Notes under the pieces: generated by a model
Told to the model about the DNA's origin: nothing
The model's database searches: none
The model's input: the letters and a program-made list of their open reading frames with translations, nothing else
Position numbers and translations under genes: made by a program
Part shown: positions 26,434 through 34,828 of the stretch, piece by piece
Position numbering within the stretch: the stretch's first letter is position 1
How the letters are laid out: every line of letters starts with the position of its first letter
Assembly (NCBI GenBank): GCA_040392005.1
Contig: JBEBWT010000006.1
Location: 18,835-82,834 of the forward strand
Direction: 5' to 3'
Length of the DNA: 64,000 bases
DNA from: DASRQK01 sp040392005
GTDB taxonomy: Bacteria; Bacteroidota; Bacteroidia; Sphingobacteriales; Sphingobacteriaceae

Positions 26434-27624
26434 ATGGAATCGCTTATATATCTGGACAATAACGCGACCACTGCGATGGATCCGCAGGTGCTGGAAGCCA
26501 TGTTGCCTTACCTGAAGGATCAGTATGGCAATGCTTCCAGCCTAATGCACGGTCTGGGGCGCACCGCTGCGGCAGCAGTGGAAAAAAGCCGCTTGCAGGT
26601 GGCCGGGCTGATCCATGCCCCCGAGACTGACACCATCTTGTTTACTTCCGGTGCCACCGAGGCCATAAACACCGTACTCAAAGGAGTTTTTGAACAATAT
26701 CAAAGCAAGGGAAAGCATTTTATCACTTGCAGGACCGAACACAAGGCGGTGTTGGACACCTTTGCCCACCTGGAAAAAAAAGGAGCCGAGGTGACCTGTC
26801 TGGATGTAGATTATCTGGGGCGTCTGGACCCTGAGCAACTGGAAGCCTCCATCCGGCCGGATACCGTATTGATCGCCCTCATGTCGGCCAATAATGAAAC
26901 CGGTGTATTCCATCCCATAGCTGAACTGAGCCGGATTGCCCAAAAACACGATGTACTATTTTTTTGTGATGCCACCCAATCCATTGGCAAACAAAATATT
27001 GACCTCAGTCAAACACCCATTGATCTGCTCTGCCTGAGCGCCCATAAATTCCACGGCCCTAAAGGAACTGGGGTCTTGTATATCCGGAAAAAAAATAAAC
27101 GGATACAGGTCGCTCCCCTGCTGCATGGTGGCGGACAGGAGCATGGGCTGCGGGCAGGCACCCTCAATGTACCGGCTATTGTGGGAATGGGAAAGGCGGC
27201 GGAACTGGCAAAAGCCAAACTCGATACAGAAATCATCAGGCTCGCCCGATTGCGGGACAAATTGGAAAATATGATCCTGACCCTGCCCCAAACCTATGTC
27301 AATGGCCTGGGGACCGAACGCCTGCCCCATGTCAGTAACATTACCATCCGCCATCTGAGGGCAGCCTCCCTGATTGCGAGACTCCCCAAGCTTTGTCTAT
27401 CCACCGGCTCGGCCTGTGTCAGCGGCAGCCGGGACCCTTCACATGTGCTGATCGCAATGGGCCGGAATCCGGAGGATGCTTTTTCTTCCATCCGACTGAG
27501 CCTCGGCCGCTTCAATACCGAAGAGGAGATCGTACAGGCAGGGACTCAGATCTGTGGGGCCATTGCAGCACTGCGGGCAGAATCACCAAACTGGCAATTG
27601 TTCGAAAAAGGGATGATTCCTTGA
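26434..27624 (+). CDS. Cysteine desulfurase (IscS/NifS family)
   Basis: 396 residues from the ATG at 26434, whose next residues ESLIYLDNNATTAMDPQVLEAM are the universal start of this family; the in-frame GTG 11 codons upstream is rejected. The PLP Lys lies in LCLSAHKFHGPKGTGVLYI and the persulfide-forming Cys in LSTGSACVSGSRDPSHVLIAMG. It mobilises sulfur from cysteine for Fe-S clusters or tRNA thiolation. An IscA-type carrier is encoded 1.3 kb away on the opposite strand, but no iscU or suf operon is present. The stop codon abuts a dispersed inverted-repeat element. Confidence 0.94.
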   Translation: MESLIYLDNNATTAMDPQVLEAMLPYLKDQYGNASSLMHGLGRTAAAAVEKSRLQVAGLIHAPETDTILFTSGATEAINTVLKGVFEQYQSKGKHFITCRTEHKAVLDTFAHLEKKGAEVTCLDVDYLGRLDPEQLEASIRPDTVLIALMSANNETGVFHPIAELSRIAQKHDVLFFCDATQSIGKQNIDLSQTPIDLLCLSAHKFHGPKGTGVLYIRKKNKRIQVAPLLHGGGQEHGLRAGTLNVPAIVGMGKAAELAKAKLDTEIIRLARLRDKLENMILTLPQTYVNGLGTERLPHVSNITIRHLRAASLIARLPKLCLSTGSACVSGSRDPSHVLIAMGRNPEDAFSSIRLSLGRFNTEEEIVQAGTQICGAIAALRAESPNWQLFEKGMIP

Positions 27625-27810
27625 TTTAACCCAGATTCCGCATTAGGGTTTGTGATGAAAAGCAAAATTGCAATAGTAATGAGTGCGGATGTAGGTTTTT
27701 TATCGAATGGAATAGCAGCGCTATTTCAAAGGCAAAAAATCAAAGCCGTGCTCAGTAGTGCAGCAAGTTTGATTTGTAATAAAAGTCTAATGCGGAATCT
27801 GGGTTTAAAT
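27624..27810. repeat. Dispersed inverted-repeat element, copy A
   Basis: About 187 bp with inverted ends (27624-27646 against 27787-27810, core CCCAGATTCCGCATTAG). It is about 90% identical by eye to copy B at 31746-31924, including two internal palindromes: GAATAGC/GCTATTTC and an AATCAAA/TTTGATT pair. No reading frame, and no target duplication that I can see. It fills the space between the convergent cysteine desulfurase and threonine aldolase genes. Confidence 0.88.
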
Positions 27811-27818
27811 TAGGTTTC

Positions 27819-27907
27819 TTTGGTTTTTGAAGTAAATTCTGCGCTTCACTTATCAATTTTTCCGGGCGTTCGCTCGCTTAGGTGCAGAATTTACTGCAAA
27901 AATCAAA
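27819..27907. repeat. Long imperfect hairpin with a GCTCGCTTAGG loop
   Basis: Arms 27819-27842 and 27884-27907 are 24 nt each and pair at 22 of 24 positions (AGTAAATTCTGC against GCAGAATTTACT is perfect). The 41-nt loop carries GCTCGCTTAGG (27872-27882), which recurs with one change in the hairpin after tRNA-Ser (63789-63799). It probably ends transcription from both convergent genes. Confidence 0.8.
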
Positions 27908-27910
27908 TAA

Positions 27911-28933
27911 TTAAGACTTCAAATCTGCGATAAACTGATCGACAACATTCTCTTCTGTGGCCCAGGAGGTGATCAGCCGGATGGCCGTGTGTTGCGTATC
28001 GACCACTTTCCAGTCATAAAATAGATATTTTATCCTCAAACGGGAGATCAGTTCATTGGGGAGGATGGGAAAGAGCTGATTGCTTACCGGCTCGGTCAGA
28101 AACGGAACACCTGCGGACGTAAATGCCCCGGCCAGTTTCAGGGCCATCTGATTGGCATGCCGGGCCAGGTCAAAATAGAGATCATCCCGGAACAACTCCA
28201 GAAATTGAATACCCAACACCCGGCCTTTGGACAACAAAGCCCCCTTCTGTTTCAGGGCATAATCAAATTCGGGAGCCAATGCCGGATTATTCAGCACAAT
28301 CGCCTCCCCCAGCAAGGCTCCGTTCTTGGTTCCACCAATATAAAACACATCGACTAGCCCCGAAAGCTGGGAAAACGAAAGATCACTGGCCGGTGAAGTC
28401 AGGGCCTGTCCCAGCCTCGCTCCATCCATATATAAATAAAGCGCATGGACACGACAAAAATCCGACAAACTGCGCAGTTCGCCGGCGGTATAAACCGACC
28501 CTACTTCCGTGGAATTGGAGATATACACCATTTTCGGTTTGACCACATGCGGCCTCAGAGTATGTGACTGCAAGACTGCCTCCAGATCCGAAGGTCTTAA
28601 TTTTCCGTCAATGGAATCAATTGAAATGACCCGGTGACCCGTTGCCTCAATGGCTCCGGTTTCATGTGTGTAAATATGACCCGTAGCAGCACTGATCACT
28701 GCCTCATGCACCCGTAGCAGGGAAGAAATCACCAGCAGGTTGGCCTGGGTCCCGCCCGACACAAAATAAATCTGTGCATCCGCATGGTTCAGCTTCTTCC
28801 GCAGCAAATCTTTCGCCTGCACCGAATACGTATCCGAACCATAACCGGGTTGCTGCACCAGATTGCTTTCCAGCAACTTATTCAGAATCCGGGGATGCCC
28901 GCCTTCGGCGTAATCGTTTTGGAAATTGTGCAT
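27911..28933 (-). CDS. Low-specificity threonine aldolase family (beta-eliminating lyase)
   Basis: 340 residues, a PLP enzyme of the LtaE group that cleaves threonine or allo-threonine to glycine and acetaldehyde. The start NDYAEGGHPRILNKLLESN and the segment DSDTYSVQAKDLLRKKL-like GYGSDTYSVQA are typical, with the Schiff-base Lys in FYIGGTKNGALLGEAIV and the His of SAATGHIYTHETGAIEATGH stacking on PLP. Some relatives are other beta-eliminating lyases, so substrate specificity is inferred. It lies 6 nt downstream of the IscA-type gene, in one minus-strand unit. Confidence 0.88.
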   Translation of the reverse strand: MHNFQNDYAEGGHPRILNKLLESNLVQQPGYGSDTYSVQAKDLLRKKLNHADAQIYFVSGGTQANLLVISSLLRVHEAVISAATGHIYTHETGAIEATGHRVISIDSIDGKLRPSDLEAVLQSHTLRPHVVKPKMVYISNSTEVGSVYTAGELRSLSDFCRVHALYLYMDGARLGQALTSPASDLSFSQLSGLVDVFYIGGTKNGALLGEAIVLNNPALAPEFDYALKQKGALLSKGRVLGIQFLELFRDDLYFDLARHANQMALKLAGAFTSAGVPFLTEPVSNQLFPILPNELISRLRIKYLFYDWKVVDTQHTAIRLITSWATEENVVDQFIADLKS

Positions 28934-28939
28934 GAAAAA

Positions 28940-29266
28940 CTAAACAGCAAAACTCTCCCCACAGGCACAGGTGCGACTGGCATTGGGATTGTGAAACTCA
29001 AAACCCTTTCCGGTGAGGCCGGCCGAATAATCCAGTTCGGTACCCGCCAGGTAAAGATAAGACTTGATGTCCAGGCAAATACGGATTCCGTCCACCTCAA
29101 AGAGCTGGTCTCCCTTCTTCTCTTCATTGTCGAAACTCAGCTTATAGCTCAAACCCGAACAGCCTCCACTCTCCACACCCACCCGGATAAAATATGAAGG
29201 ATCATAACCCTCTGCCTGCATAATATCAAGCACTTTTTTCTTTGCGTTCTCAGTAATCGTCACCAT
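28940..29266 (-). CDS. IscA/ErpA-type iron-sulfur cluster carrier
   Basis: 108 residues from the ATG at 29266 (reads MVTITENAKKKVLDIM, the usual family start); an upstream ATG would add 13 atypical residues. The three cluster ligands are visible: one Cys in GGCSGLSYKLSFD and two in CACGESF at the C-terminus. It accepts and passes on [2Fe-2S]/[4Fe-4S] clusters in the cytoplasm, for example to aconitase or ferredoxin-type enzymes encoded elsewhere in this window. Operonic with the downstream threonine aldolase-type gene. Confidence 0.93.
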   Translation of the reverse strand: MVTITENAKKKVLDIMQAEGYDPSYFIRVGVESGGCSGLSYKLSFDNEEKKGDQLFEVDGIRICLDIKSYLYLAGTELDYSAGLTGKGFEFHNPNASRTCACGESFAV

Positions 29267-29422
29267 AGCAATAAAATTATTCCGGCCAGCAATCTGACCA
29301 TCCATACAAAGATCGAAATAATACCCGGCCTGTGCAAATTGAAAAAGTCAGTTGCATTTCACATTCACCGCCATATGATAACATCGACATATAAAACACC
29401 CCCCGAAAAGTTGAATATAAAA

Positions 29423-29454
29423 CACCCCCGGAAAGCTAAAACGCTCCGGGGGTG
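29423..29454 (-). terminator. Intrinsic terminator of lpd
   Basis: CACCCCCGGA (29423-29432) pairs with TCCGGGGGTG (29445-29454). Read on the minus strand the stem is followed by TTTTAT, and it lies 70 nt past the lpd stop. A partial copy of the left flank (ATAAAACACCCCC) occurs just to its left. Confidence 0.8.
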
Positions 29455-29524
29455 AAAAAAAATAAAAATAAATTAACCTCTGAATCAAAAGCGACTTTTG
29501 AAAAATCGCTTACCGATGGCCTCC

Positions 29525-30931
29525 TTACATATGGATCGCCCGGTTGGCGGTGGCTGCGAGGGCAGCTTCCCGGATGGCTTCTGTGTAAGTCGGGTGCGCA
29601 TGGCAGATCCGGGCGATATCTTCCGCAGAAGCTCTGTATTCCATCGCTACGACTGCTTCGGCAATCATATCTGCGGCTCTCGGCCCGATCATGTGTACAC
29701 CCAGCACTTCATCGGTTTCAGCATCTGCCAAAACTTTGACAAATCCGTCGGTGTCACCACTGGCTTTGGCACGTCCGCTGGCCTTGAAGGAGAAATTGCC
29801 GGTTTTATAGTTCTTGCCGGCTGCTTTCAACTGCTCCTCGGTCTGGCCCACGCTGGCGACTTCCGGCCAGGTATAAACCACGCCGGGGATCAGGTTATAG
29901 TCAATATGCGGCTTCTGGCCGGCAATATATTCGGCTACGAAAACCCCTTCATCCTCGGCCTTATGGGCCAGCATGGCACCTTTCACCACATCCCCGATCG
30001 CAAACACCCCGGCGACCGGAGTCTCCAGATGTTCATTGACAGGGATTTTGCGGCCCCGTTCTTCCAGGGTGATGCCGATATTCTCCAGTCCCAACCCTTC
30101 GGTATAGGCGGTACGACCTACGGCAACGATGCAATAATCACCTTCAATGCTGACATTAGCCCCTTTGGCATCCGTAGCGGACACCGTGACCGTTTTACCT
30201 TTGGTGGTCGCTCCGGTCACTTTGTGGCCCAGCAGGAATTCCATACCGAGCGTCTTTTTCAACACCCGCTGCAATTCCTTGCCCAGTCCGGCATCCATCG
30301 TGGCAATGATCGATTTCTCATATTCCACCACCGTCACCTTTGCTCCCAGGCGGGCATAGACCGATCCCAGTTCGAGACCGATCACCCCTCCCCCGATCAC
30401 AATCAGTTGTTTGGGGATTTCCTGCAGGTTGAGGGCTTCTGTCGAGGTGATGATGCGCTTCTTATCCACCGGCAAAAACGGAAGGGCCGTCGGTTTGGAA
30501 CCGGTAGCCAGGATCACATTTTTTGCGGTTAGTTGCTCGGCGCTGCCATCCTCCCTGGTCACCTTGATCGTCTGCTTATCGACAAAGGAAGCAACCCCCT
30601 GAAAGCTCTCAATCTTATTTTTCTTGAATAAATACTGAATACCCGAAGTGTTTTGGGAGACCACATCATTTTTGCGGGCGATCATTTGCTTGATATCCAC
30701 CTTGACCGCACCGACCTTGATGCCATGTCCTTCAAAATGATGGACCGCATTGTGATAATGTTCGGACGAATCCAGCAAGGATTTGGAAGGGATACAGCCC
30801 ACATTGAGGCAGGTGCCGCCAAATGTAGCATACTTCTCAATAATCGCTGTTTTCAAACCCAATTGGGCACAACGGATTGCAGCAACATATCCTCCCGGGC
30901 CGCTACCGATAACTATGACGTCGTATTGCAT
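29525..30931 (-). CDS. lpdA: Dihydrolipoyl dehydrogenase (E3)
   Basis: 468 residues, usual length. FAD loop VIVIGSGPGGYVAAIRCAQ at the N-terminus, redox-active disulfide C41/C46 in GGTCLNVGCIPSK, NAD loop VIGGGVIGLELGSVYARLG, and the catalytic His-Glu in HAHPTYTEAIREA near the C-terminus. It reoxidises the lipoyl groups of SucB and any other 2-oxoacid dehydrogenase or glycine-cleavage complex. It is monocistronic with its own terminator, away from sucAB, which suggests it serves several complexes. Confidence 0.97.
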   Translation of the reverse strand: MQYDVIVIGSGPGGYVAAIRCAQLGLKTAIIEKYATFGGTCLNVGCIPSKSLLDSSEHYHNAVHHFEGHGIKVGAVKVDIKQMIARKNDVVSQNTSGIQYLFKKNKIESFQGVASFVDKQTIKVTREDGSAEQLTAKNVILATGSKPTALPFLPVDKKRIITSTEALNLQEIPKQLIVIGGGVIGLELGSVYARLGAKVTVVEYEKSIIATMDAGLGKELQRVLKKTLGMEFLLGHKVTGATTKGKTVTVSATDAKGANVSIEGDYCIVAVGRTAYTEGLGLENIGITLEERGRKIPVNEHLETPVAGVFAIGDVVKGAMLAHKAEDEGVFVAEYIAGQKPHIDYNLIPGVVYTWPEVASVGQTEEQLKAAGKNYKTGNFSFKASGRAKASGDTDGFVKVLADAETDEVLGVHMIGPRAADMIAEAVVAMEYRASAEDIARICHAHPTYTEAIREAALAATANRAIHM

Positions 30932-30986
30932 TCCTGATCTTGTCTTGAATTTATAGTTTTTTGTGAATGTATAGCTTTCTTCTAAA

Positions 30987-31502
30987 TTATTGAGCTATAA
31001 TTTTACCCTGCATGATACCATAGTGACCAGGGAAACTGCAGATATATGGGTATTCACCGGGTGTATCCAGTACAAACTCGATCACATCCGTTTCACCCGG
31101 ACCCAGCAATTTGGTGTGGGCAATGATAGAAGACATAAAAGTCATTGGAATGTATTCGTTGCCGGCTGCCTTGATCGCCTCGCCACCGAAAGCGGCCAGG
31201 TCGGTACCGGGTTTCAAAACGATCACGTTGTGGCCCATAGACTCTTTTGGCATTTCGCCTACGTTTTTGAAAGTCAATTTTACATTATCGCCTGCTTTGA
31301 CGGTAAATTCATGCTTGTCAAACTGCATCAGGTCATTTCCTTCCAGTGCCAGCTCCACGGTGGCGCCTCCCGATACTTCTGCCGTTGCCGGCGCTTCTAC
31401 TTCAGTCGTGGTTGCAGCACTGTCAGTTGATTCACTTGGGCTTCCGCAAGCAACTGCCAGAGCCAAACCAGCTACGGCAGAAAATAAAAATACTTTTTTC
31501 AT
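30987..31502 (-). CDS. Azurin/plastocyanin-type blue copper lipoprotein
   Basis: 171 residues from the ATG at 31502, which starts a lipoprotein signal (KKVFLFSAVAGLALAVAC); upstream ATGs give no signal peptide. A Ser/Thr/Ala-rich spacer leads to a cupredoxin domain of azurin type: a His ligand in SMGHNVIVLKPG and the Cys-His-Met set in YPYICSFPGHYGIMQGKI. It should carry single electrons at the periplasmic face of a membrane, possibly to a terminal oxidase or peroxidase. It is a single-gene unit with its own -7 box. Confidence 0.94.
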   Translation of the reverse strand: MKKVFLFSAVAGLALAVACGSPSESTDSAATTTEVEAPATAEVSGGATVELALEGNDLMQFDKHEFTVKAGDNVKLTFKNVGEMPKESMGHNVIVLKPGTDLAAFGGEAIKAAGNEYIPMTFMSSIIAHTKLLGPGETDVIEFVLDTPGEYPYICSFPGHYGIMQGKIIAQ

Positions 31503-31543
31503 TCTATAAAATGTTTGTCTGTTAAAATTATTACAAATTGTTT

Positions 31544-31551
31544 CAAAAGTA
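31544..31551 (-). promoter_or_regulatory. Candidate -7 promoter box of the azurin-like gene
   Basis: TACTTTTG on the minus strand fits TAnnTTTG, 41 nt before the ATG at 31502, giving a short AT-rich leader. Confidence 0.55.
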
Positions 31552-31745
31552 CGAATAATATATAAATTTACCAGTCCAAAATATCCTGATTTTATCATCA
31601 AAATGCAATATTCAGCAGTTTTTCCTGGGTTTACAGCATGAAGATCGTTCTTTTATGATTGCCGTCATAAAAAGCACAGTGGAATTTAAATTGAATATGA
31701 TCCTATGATCCATATGATCCTCTTTAAACTTGGAAAATCCGCTTG

Positions 31746-31924
31746 AACCCAGATTCCGCATTAGGCTTCGTGATGAAAAACAAACGTGTAATAGCAATAA
31801 GTGCGGATGCAGGTTTTTTTAACGCATGGAATAGCAGCGCTATTTCAAAGGTAAAAAATCAAAGCCGTGCTTAGTGGTGCAGCAAGTTTGATTTGTAATA
31901 GAAGCCTAATGCGGAATCTGGGTT
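31746..31924. repeat. Dispersed inverted-repeat element, copy B
   Basis: 179 bp bounded by perfect 24-bp inverted repeats (31746-31769 and 31901-31924, beginning AACCCAGATTCCGCATTAG); the similarity of the two arms continues imperfectly to about 40 nt. The interior carries the palindromes GAATAGC/GCTATTTC and AATCAAA/TTTGATT, as in copy A. No open reading frame of note. It lies between the divergent azurin-like and maf genes. Confidence 0.92.
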
Positions 31925-31933
31925 AAAAAAACA

Positions 31934-31960
31934 AAACCCCGGTGATGGGCACCGGGGTTT
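31934..31960. terminator. Strong GC hairpin beside element B
   Basis: AAACCCCGGTG (31934-31944) and CACCGGGGTTT (31950-31960) form a perfect 11-bp stem with a 5-nt loop. On the minus strand it is followed by TTGTTTTTTT. No gene on either strand obviously ends here, so it may terminate transcription entering element B or belong to a small unannotated transcript. Confidence 0.65.
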
Positions 31961-32230
31961 GTTTACTAACCAATTATAAACCTAAATTATGAAAAGACAC
32001 TTTTAAATATACTGCAAAATTACAAATAATTTTCAATAACTCTGCAAGATATTGTAATATTTACGTCATAACACCTATTTCCTAAATCGTTTATTAACAA
32101 CGTAATTACAACCTCACAATATTCACTACAACAAGTATGCCAAAATCAATTTTTCACTCAAGATAGTGTATAACAAACACTATTAAGATTTCCAGTCCGG
32201 CAATTTCATTCATAATCCACGTTTTATCAC
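31961..32230. other. AT-rich gene-free spacer upstream of maf
   Basis: About 270 bp without a credible gene. Just after the hairpin there is a leader-like stretch with a minimal frame ATGAAAAGACACTTTTAA (MKRHF, about 31988-32005); it could be the relic of a longer gene's 5' end or pure chance. The rest is low-complexity AT-rich DNA leading to the maf promoter. Confidence 0.4.
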
Positions 32231-32238
32231 TATTTTTG
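32231..32238 (+). promoter_or_regulatory. -7 box close to the maf start
   Basis: TATTTTTG matches TAnnTTTG and ends 6 nt before the maf ATG at 32245, which predicts a leaderless or nearly leaderless transcript. Confidence 0.6.
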
Positions 32239-32244
32239 CAGGAA

Positions 32245-32832
32245 ATGGGCAGACTAATTCTAGCAAGCAAATCTCCCCGGCGTCAGGAACTACTGAAAAG
32301 CATGGGGCTGGAGTTTGAGGTGGTATTGCGGGAAGTGAATGAAGATTTCCCCCCGGATATGACTCCGGAAGCGGCCGTACGCCATATTGCCGGGAAAAAG
32401 GCAAAGGCCTTTGCCGATCTGGCAGGGGAAGCTGTCATTCTGACGGCCGACACCATTGTGGTGGTGGACGGGCAGGTAATCGGCAAGCCCCGGGATGCCG
32501 CAGAGGCCACAAACTTTCTGGAACGCTTATCCGGCAGGGAACATCAAGTCATGACCGCCTGCGCCATCCTGCACGGGGAAAAACTCCACAGCTTTGTAGA
32601 AACCACGCTGGTCCATTTCCAGGAACTGGAAGCCGCGGAAATTGCACATTATGTACAATCTGGCCTGCCAATGGATAAAGCCGGGGCCTATGGCATTCAG
32701 GAATGGATCGGGTTGATCGGCATCGGCCGGATCGAAGGTTCTTATCAGAATGTAGTGGGCCTGCCGACCGCAGGTCTATATTCAGCACTTAAAACCCATT
32801 TTCCGGGCATCTTACTGAATACGGCAAAGTAA
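32245..32832 (+). CDS. maf: Maf-family nucleotide pyrophosphatase
   Basis: 195 residues from the ATG at 32245 (MGRLILASKSPRRQELLKSMG, the classic Maf start; a TTG 9 nt upstream is not needed). The signature continues with VILTADTIVVVDGQVIGKPRDAAEA and DKAGAYGIQEWIGLIGIGRIEGSYQNVVGLP. Maf proteins hydrolyse dTTP, UTP or modified nucleotides to monophosphates, cleaning the nucleotide pool, and were first linked to septum inhibition. Transcribed alone; the next gene starts 78 nt downstream. Confidence 0.95.
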   Translation: MGRLILASKSPRRQELLKSMGLEFEVVLREVNEDFPPDMTPEAAVRHIAGKKAKAFADLAGEAVILTADTIVVVDGQVIGKPRDAAEATNFLERLSGREHQVMTACAILHGEKLHSFVETTLVHFQELEAAEIAHYVQSGLPMDKAGAYGIQEWIGLIGIGRIEGSYQNVVGLPTAGLYSALKTHFPGILLNTAK

Positions 32833-32910
32833 TTGTTCATGTCCCCGAAGGATTGAGTTCAAAAAATCCAGATTAAATCCAAAAAATCCCGCAATATTAA
32901 TTCAAAAAAT

Positions 32911-33588
32911 ATGATAAACCTCAAAAAAAACCACTTTAGCTTTAGCTTTAAAAAACGTCACAGCTTTCCCATGATACTCCTGACGGGAATACTCCTGACA
33001 GGGCTGCTGTTCTCCGCATGTGGGATCAACCAGCAGGCCAGTGCTCTGAAAGCCCTGCGCAATTGTAAGTTTGAATTGGCGGGCGTGGACAGCCTCACTC
33101 TGGCGGGGACGGATCTGAGTCCGCTTTTACGGGGAGAAGAGATCAATCTGTCCAGGGTGCCGGCCATTGCCTTCGGTTACCTCAACCAGAATCTGCCACT
33201 GGCCGCCTCTCTTCAGCTCCAGGTGGAGAATCCTACCAAAAAACTGGCGGGCATCAGGCAATTCCAGTATGTTGTTTTGCTGGATAATACCGAAATACTT
33301 GACGGGACTTCGGATCTTGTGCTGGAAGTACCGGCCGGGGCCACCACAGTCACTCCGGTGAGGCTTCAGGCCAATATCTATAAATTGATCACCAATGGGG
33401 ACAATCTTCAGAAATTACTGGCCTTCTTTGAGCGGGAAGGCAGCAACGCCCCCAGCCATCAGGTCGATCTGACATTCAAAATCAAACCCACGATCAGTCT
33501 GGGCAATAAAGGCATTGATTATCCCGGCTATATTACGGTCCAGAAAAAACTGGACAGGGCCAACGTTTCCCGCTTACTGGGAAGGTAA
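32911..33588 (+). CDS. LEA type 2-like lipoprotein
   Basis: 225 residues: a basic N-terminus, a lipoprotein signal (ILLTGLLFSAC) and a beta-rich domain with LAASLQLQVENPTKKLAGIRQFQYVVLLDN, the pattern of the LEA-14/WHy-like fold seen in Bacteroidota lipoproteins. No catalytic motif. Such proteins are thought to sit at the membrane and bind other molecules or help in stress tolerance, but the role here is unknown. It follows maf on the same strand and ends before a strong hairpin shared with the convergent floA. Confidence 0.78.
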   Translation: MINLKKNHFSFSFKKRHSFPMILLTGILLTGLLFSACGINQQASALKALRNCKFELAGVDSLTLAGTDLSPLLRGEEINLSRVPAIAFGYLNQNLPLAASLQLQVENPTKKLAGIRQFQYVVLLDNTEILDGTSDLVLEVPAGATTVTPVRLQANIYKLITNGDNLQKLLAFFEREGSNAPSHQVDLTFKIKPTISLGNKGIDYPGYITVQKKLDRANVSRLLGR

Positions 33589-33623
33589 ACCCCCGGACAT
33601 TTCCCCAATAACAACATCACAAC

Positions 33624-33663
33624 AAGGGCAGCAAAGGTCTCATTCTGACCATTTGCTGCCCTT
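33624..33663. terminator. Bidirectional terminator hairpin
   Basis: AAGGGCAGCAAA (33624-33635) pairs perfectly with TTTGCTGCCCTT (33652-33663), with a further inner GGTC/GACC helix. It lies between the convergent LEA-like lipoprotein gene and floA. Confidence 0.75.
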
Positions 33664-33712
33664 ACCTATGAAATATGGATGTATGAGCTATTAATTGCTC
33701 ATTAAATATAGA

Positions 33713-34705
33713 CTATTTATTCGAAGATGTTCCTCCGCCGCCACTGCCCGGTTTGGCAATCGATCCCCTCATTTCGGTATCGGCCTGGATGTTTTGGAAT
33801 TTATAGTAATCCATCACGCCCAGGTTGCCGCTCCGGAAGGCTTCGGCCATCGCCAAAGGCACCTGGGATTCAGCTTCGATCACCTTCGCCCTCGCTTCCT
33901 GCGCTTTGGCACGCATTTCCTGCTCGGTAGCGACCGCCATCGCACGGCGTTCCTCCGCACGGGCATTGGCCACCTTCAGATCAGCCTCCGCCTGGTCTGT
34001 CTGGAGTTTTGCACCGATATTCTCCCCGATATCCATATCGGCAATATCAATGGACAGGATTTCAAAAGCAGTCCCGCTGTCCAGTCCCTTTGACAACACC
34101 GTCTTGGAGATACGGTCCGGACTTTCCAATACTTCTTTGTGGTTCAGTGCGGATCCGATCGTCGAGACAATCCCCTCACCTACCCGGGCCAGAATGGTTT
34201 CCTCGCCGGCACCACCGACCAACTGATTGATATTGGCACGAACGGTCACCCTGGCCTTGGCGATCAACTGGATCCCGTCTTTTGCCACAGCAGCCACCGG
34301 TGGGGTATTGATGACCCGTGGATTGACGGACAACTGCACTGCATCAAACACGTCCCTACCCGCCAGGTCAATAGCCGTGGCAAGCTTGAAATCAAGTGGG
34401 ATATTGGCCTTATCGGCCGAAATCAGTGCTTTGATCACATTATTGACATTTCCACCTGCCAGATAATGGGTCTCTATATCATTGGAGGTAATATTCAAAC
34501 CGGCTTTGGTGGAAGTAATCATCGCATTGGTGACCAGGGAGGGTGAAACTTTCCGGAGCCGCATCAACACCAGATTGAGCAGATTGATCCGGACACCCGA
34601 AAGCTGGGCGGTAAACCAGAGATTGACCGGCAATATATAGAGCAGGAGAAAGAGCGCAACGATTGCTCCGACAATAAAGAGAATAGGCATGAATGAAGGA
34701 TCCAT
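33713..34705 (-). CDS. floA: Flotillin-like protein FloA
   Basis: 330 residues: an N-terminal membrane hairpin (FMPILFIVGAIVALFLLLYILPV), an SPFH-like domain with NLVLMRLRKVSPSLVTNAMI and GLNITSNDIETHYLAGGNV, and a charged Ala/Glu-rich coiled coil (ADLKVANARAEERRAMAVATEQEMRAKAQEARAKV). Length and motifs match the YqfA/FloA family that organises functional membrane microdomains. Transcribed alone; fabH lies upstream on the same strand 123 nt away. Confidence 0.94.
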   Translation of the reverse strand: MDPSFMPILFIVGAIVALFLLLYILPVNLWFTAQLSGVRINLLNLVLMRLRKVSPSLVTNAMITSTKAGLNITSNDIETHYLAGGNVNNVIKALISADKANIPLDFKLATAIDLAGRDVFDAVQLSVNPRVINTPPVAAVAKDGIQLIAKARVTVRANINQLVGGAGEETILARVGEGIVSTIGSALNHKEVLESPDRISKTVLSKGLDSGTAFEILSIDIADMDIGENIGAKLQTDQAEADLKVANARAEERRAMAVATEQEMRAKAQEARAKVIEAESQVPLAMAEAFRSGNLGVMDYYKFQNIQADTEMRGSIAKPGSGGGGTSSNK

Positions 34706-34828
34706 AAAAGCGTTATTTTAAGTGAACCATAAAGGTAATAAAATTCCGCAAAAATCCTGCAAGGTTGCCAGGAAATTCAGAAAGAAAATAGGAAAAGCAG
34801 TGGGACCGCGGATTTTCCCGGCCAGCGA

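Noticed and set aside
29498..30532. 344-codon frame antisense to lpdA
   Set aside because: Contained in the certain lpdA gene; His/Gly/Phe-rich shadow.
31612..31797. 61-codon minus-strand frame beside element B
   Set aside because: Half of it lies in the repeat element; no conserved features, no promoter box.
27624..31924. CRISPR array
   Set aside because: The repeats are few, long, inverted and far apart; there are no regularly spaced short direct repeats and no cas genes in the window.
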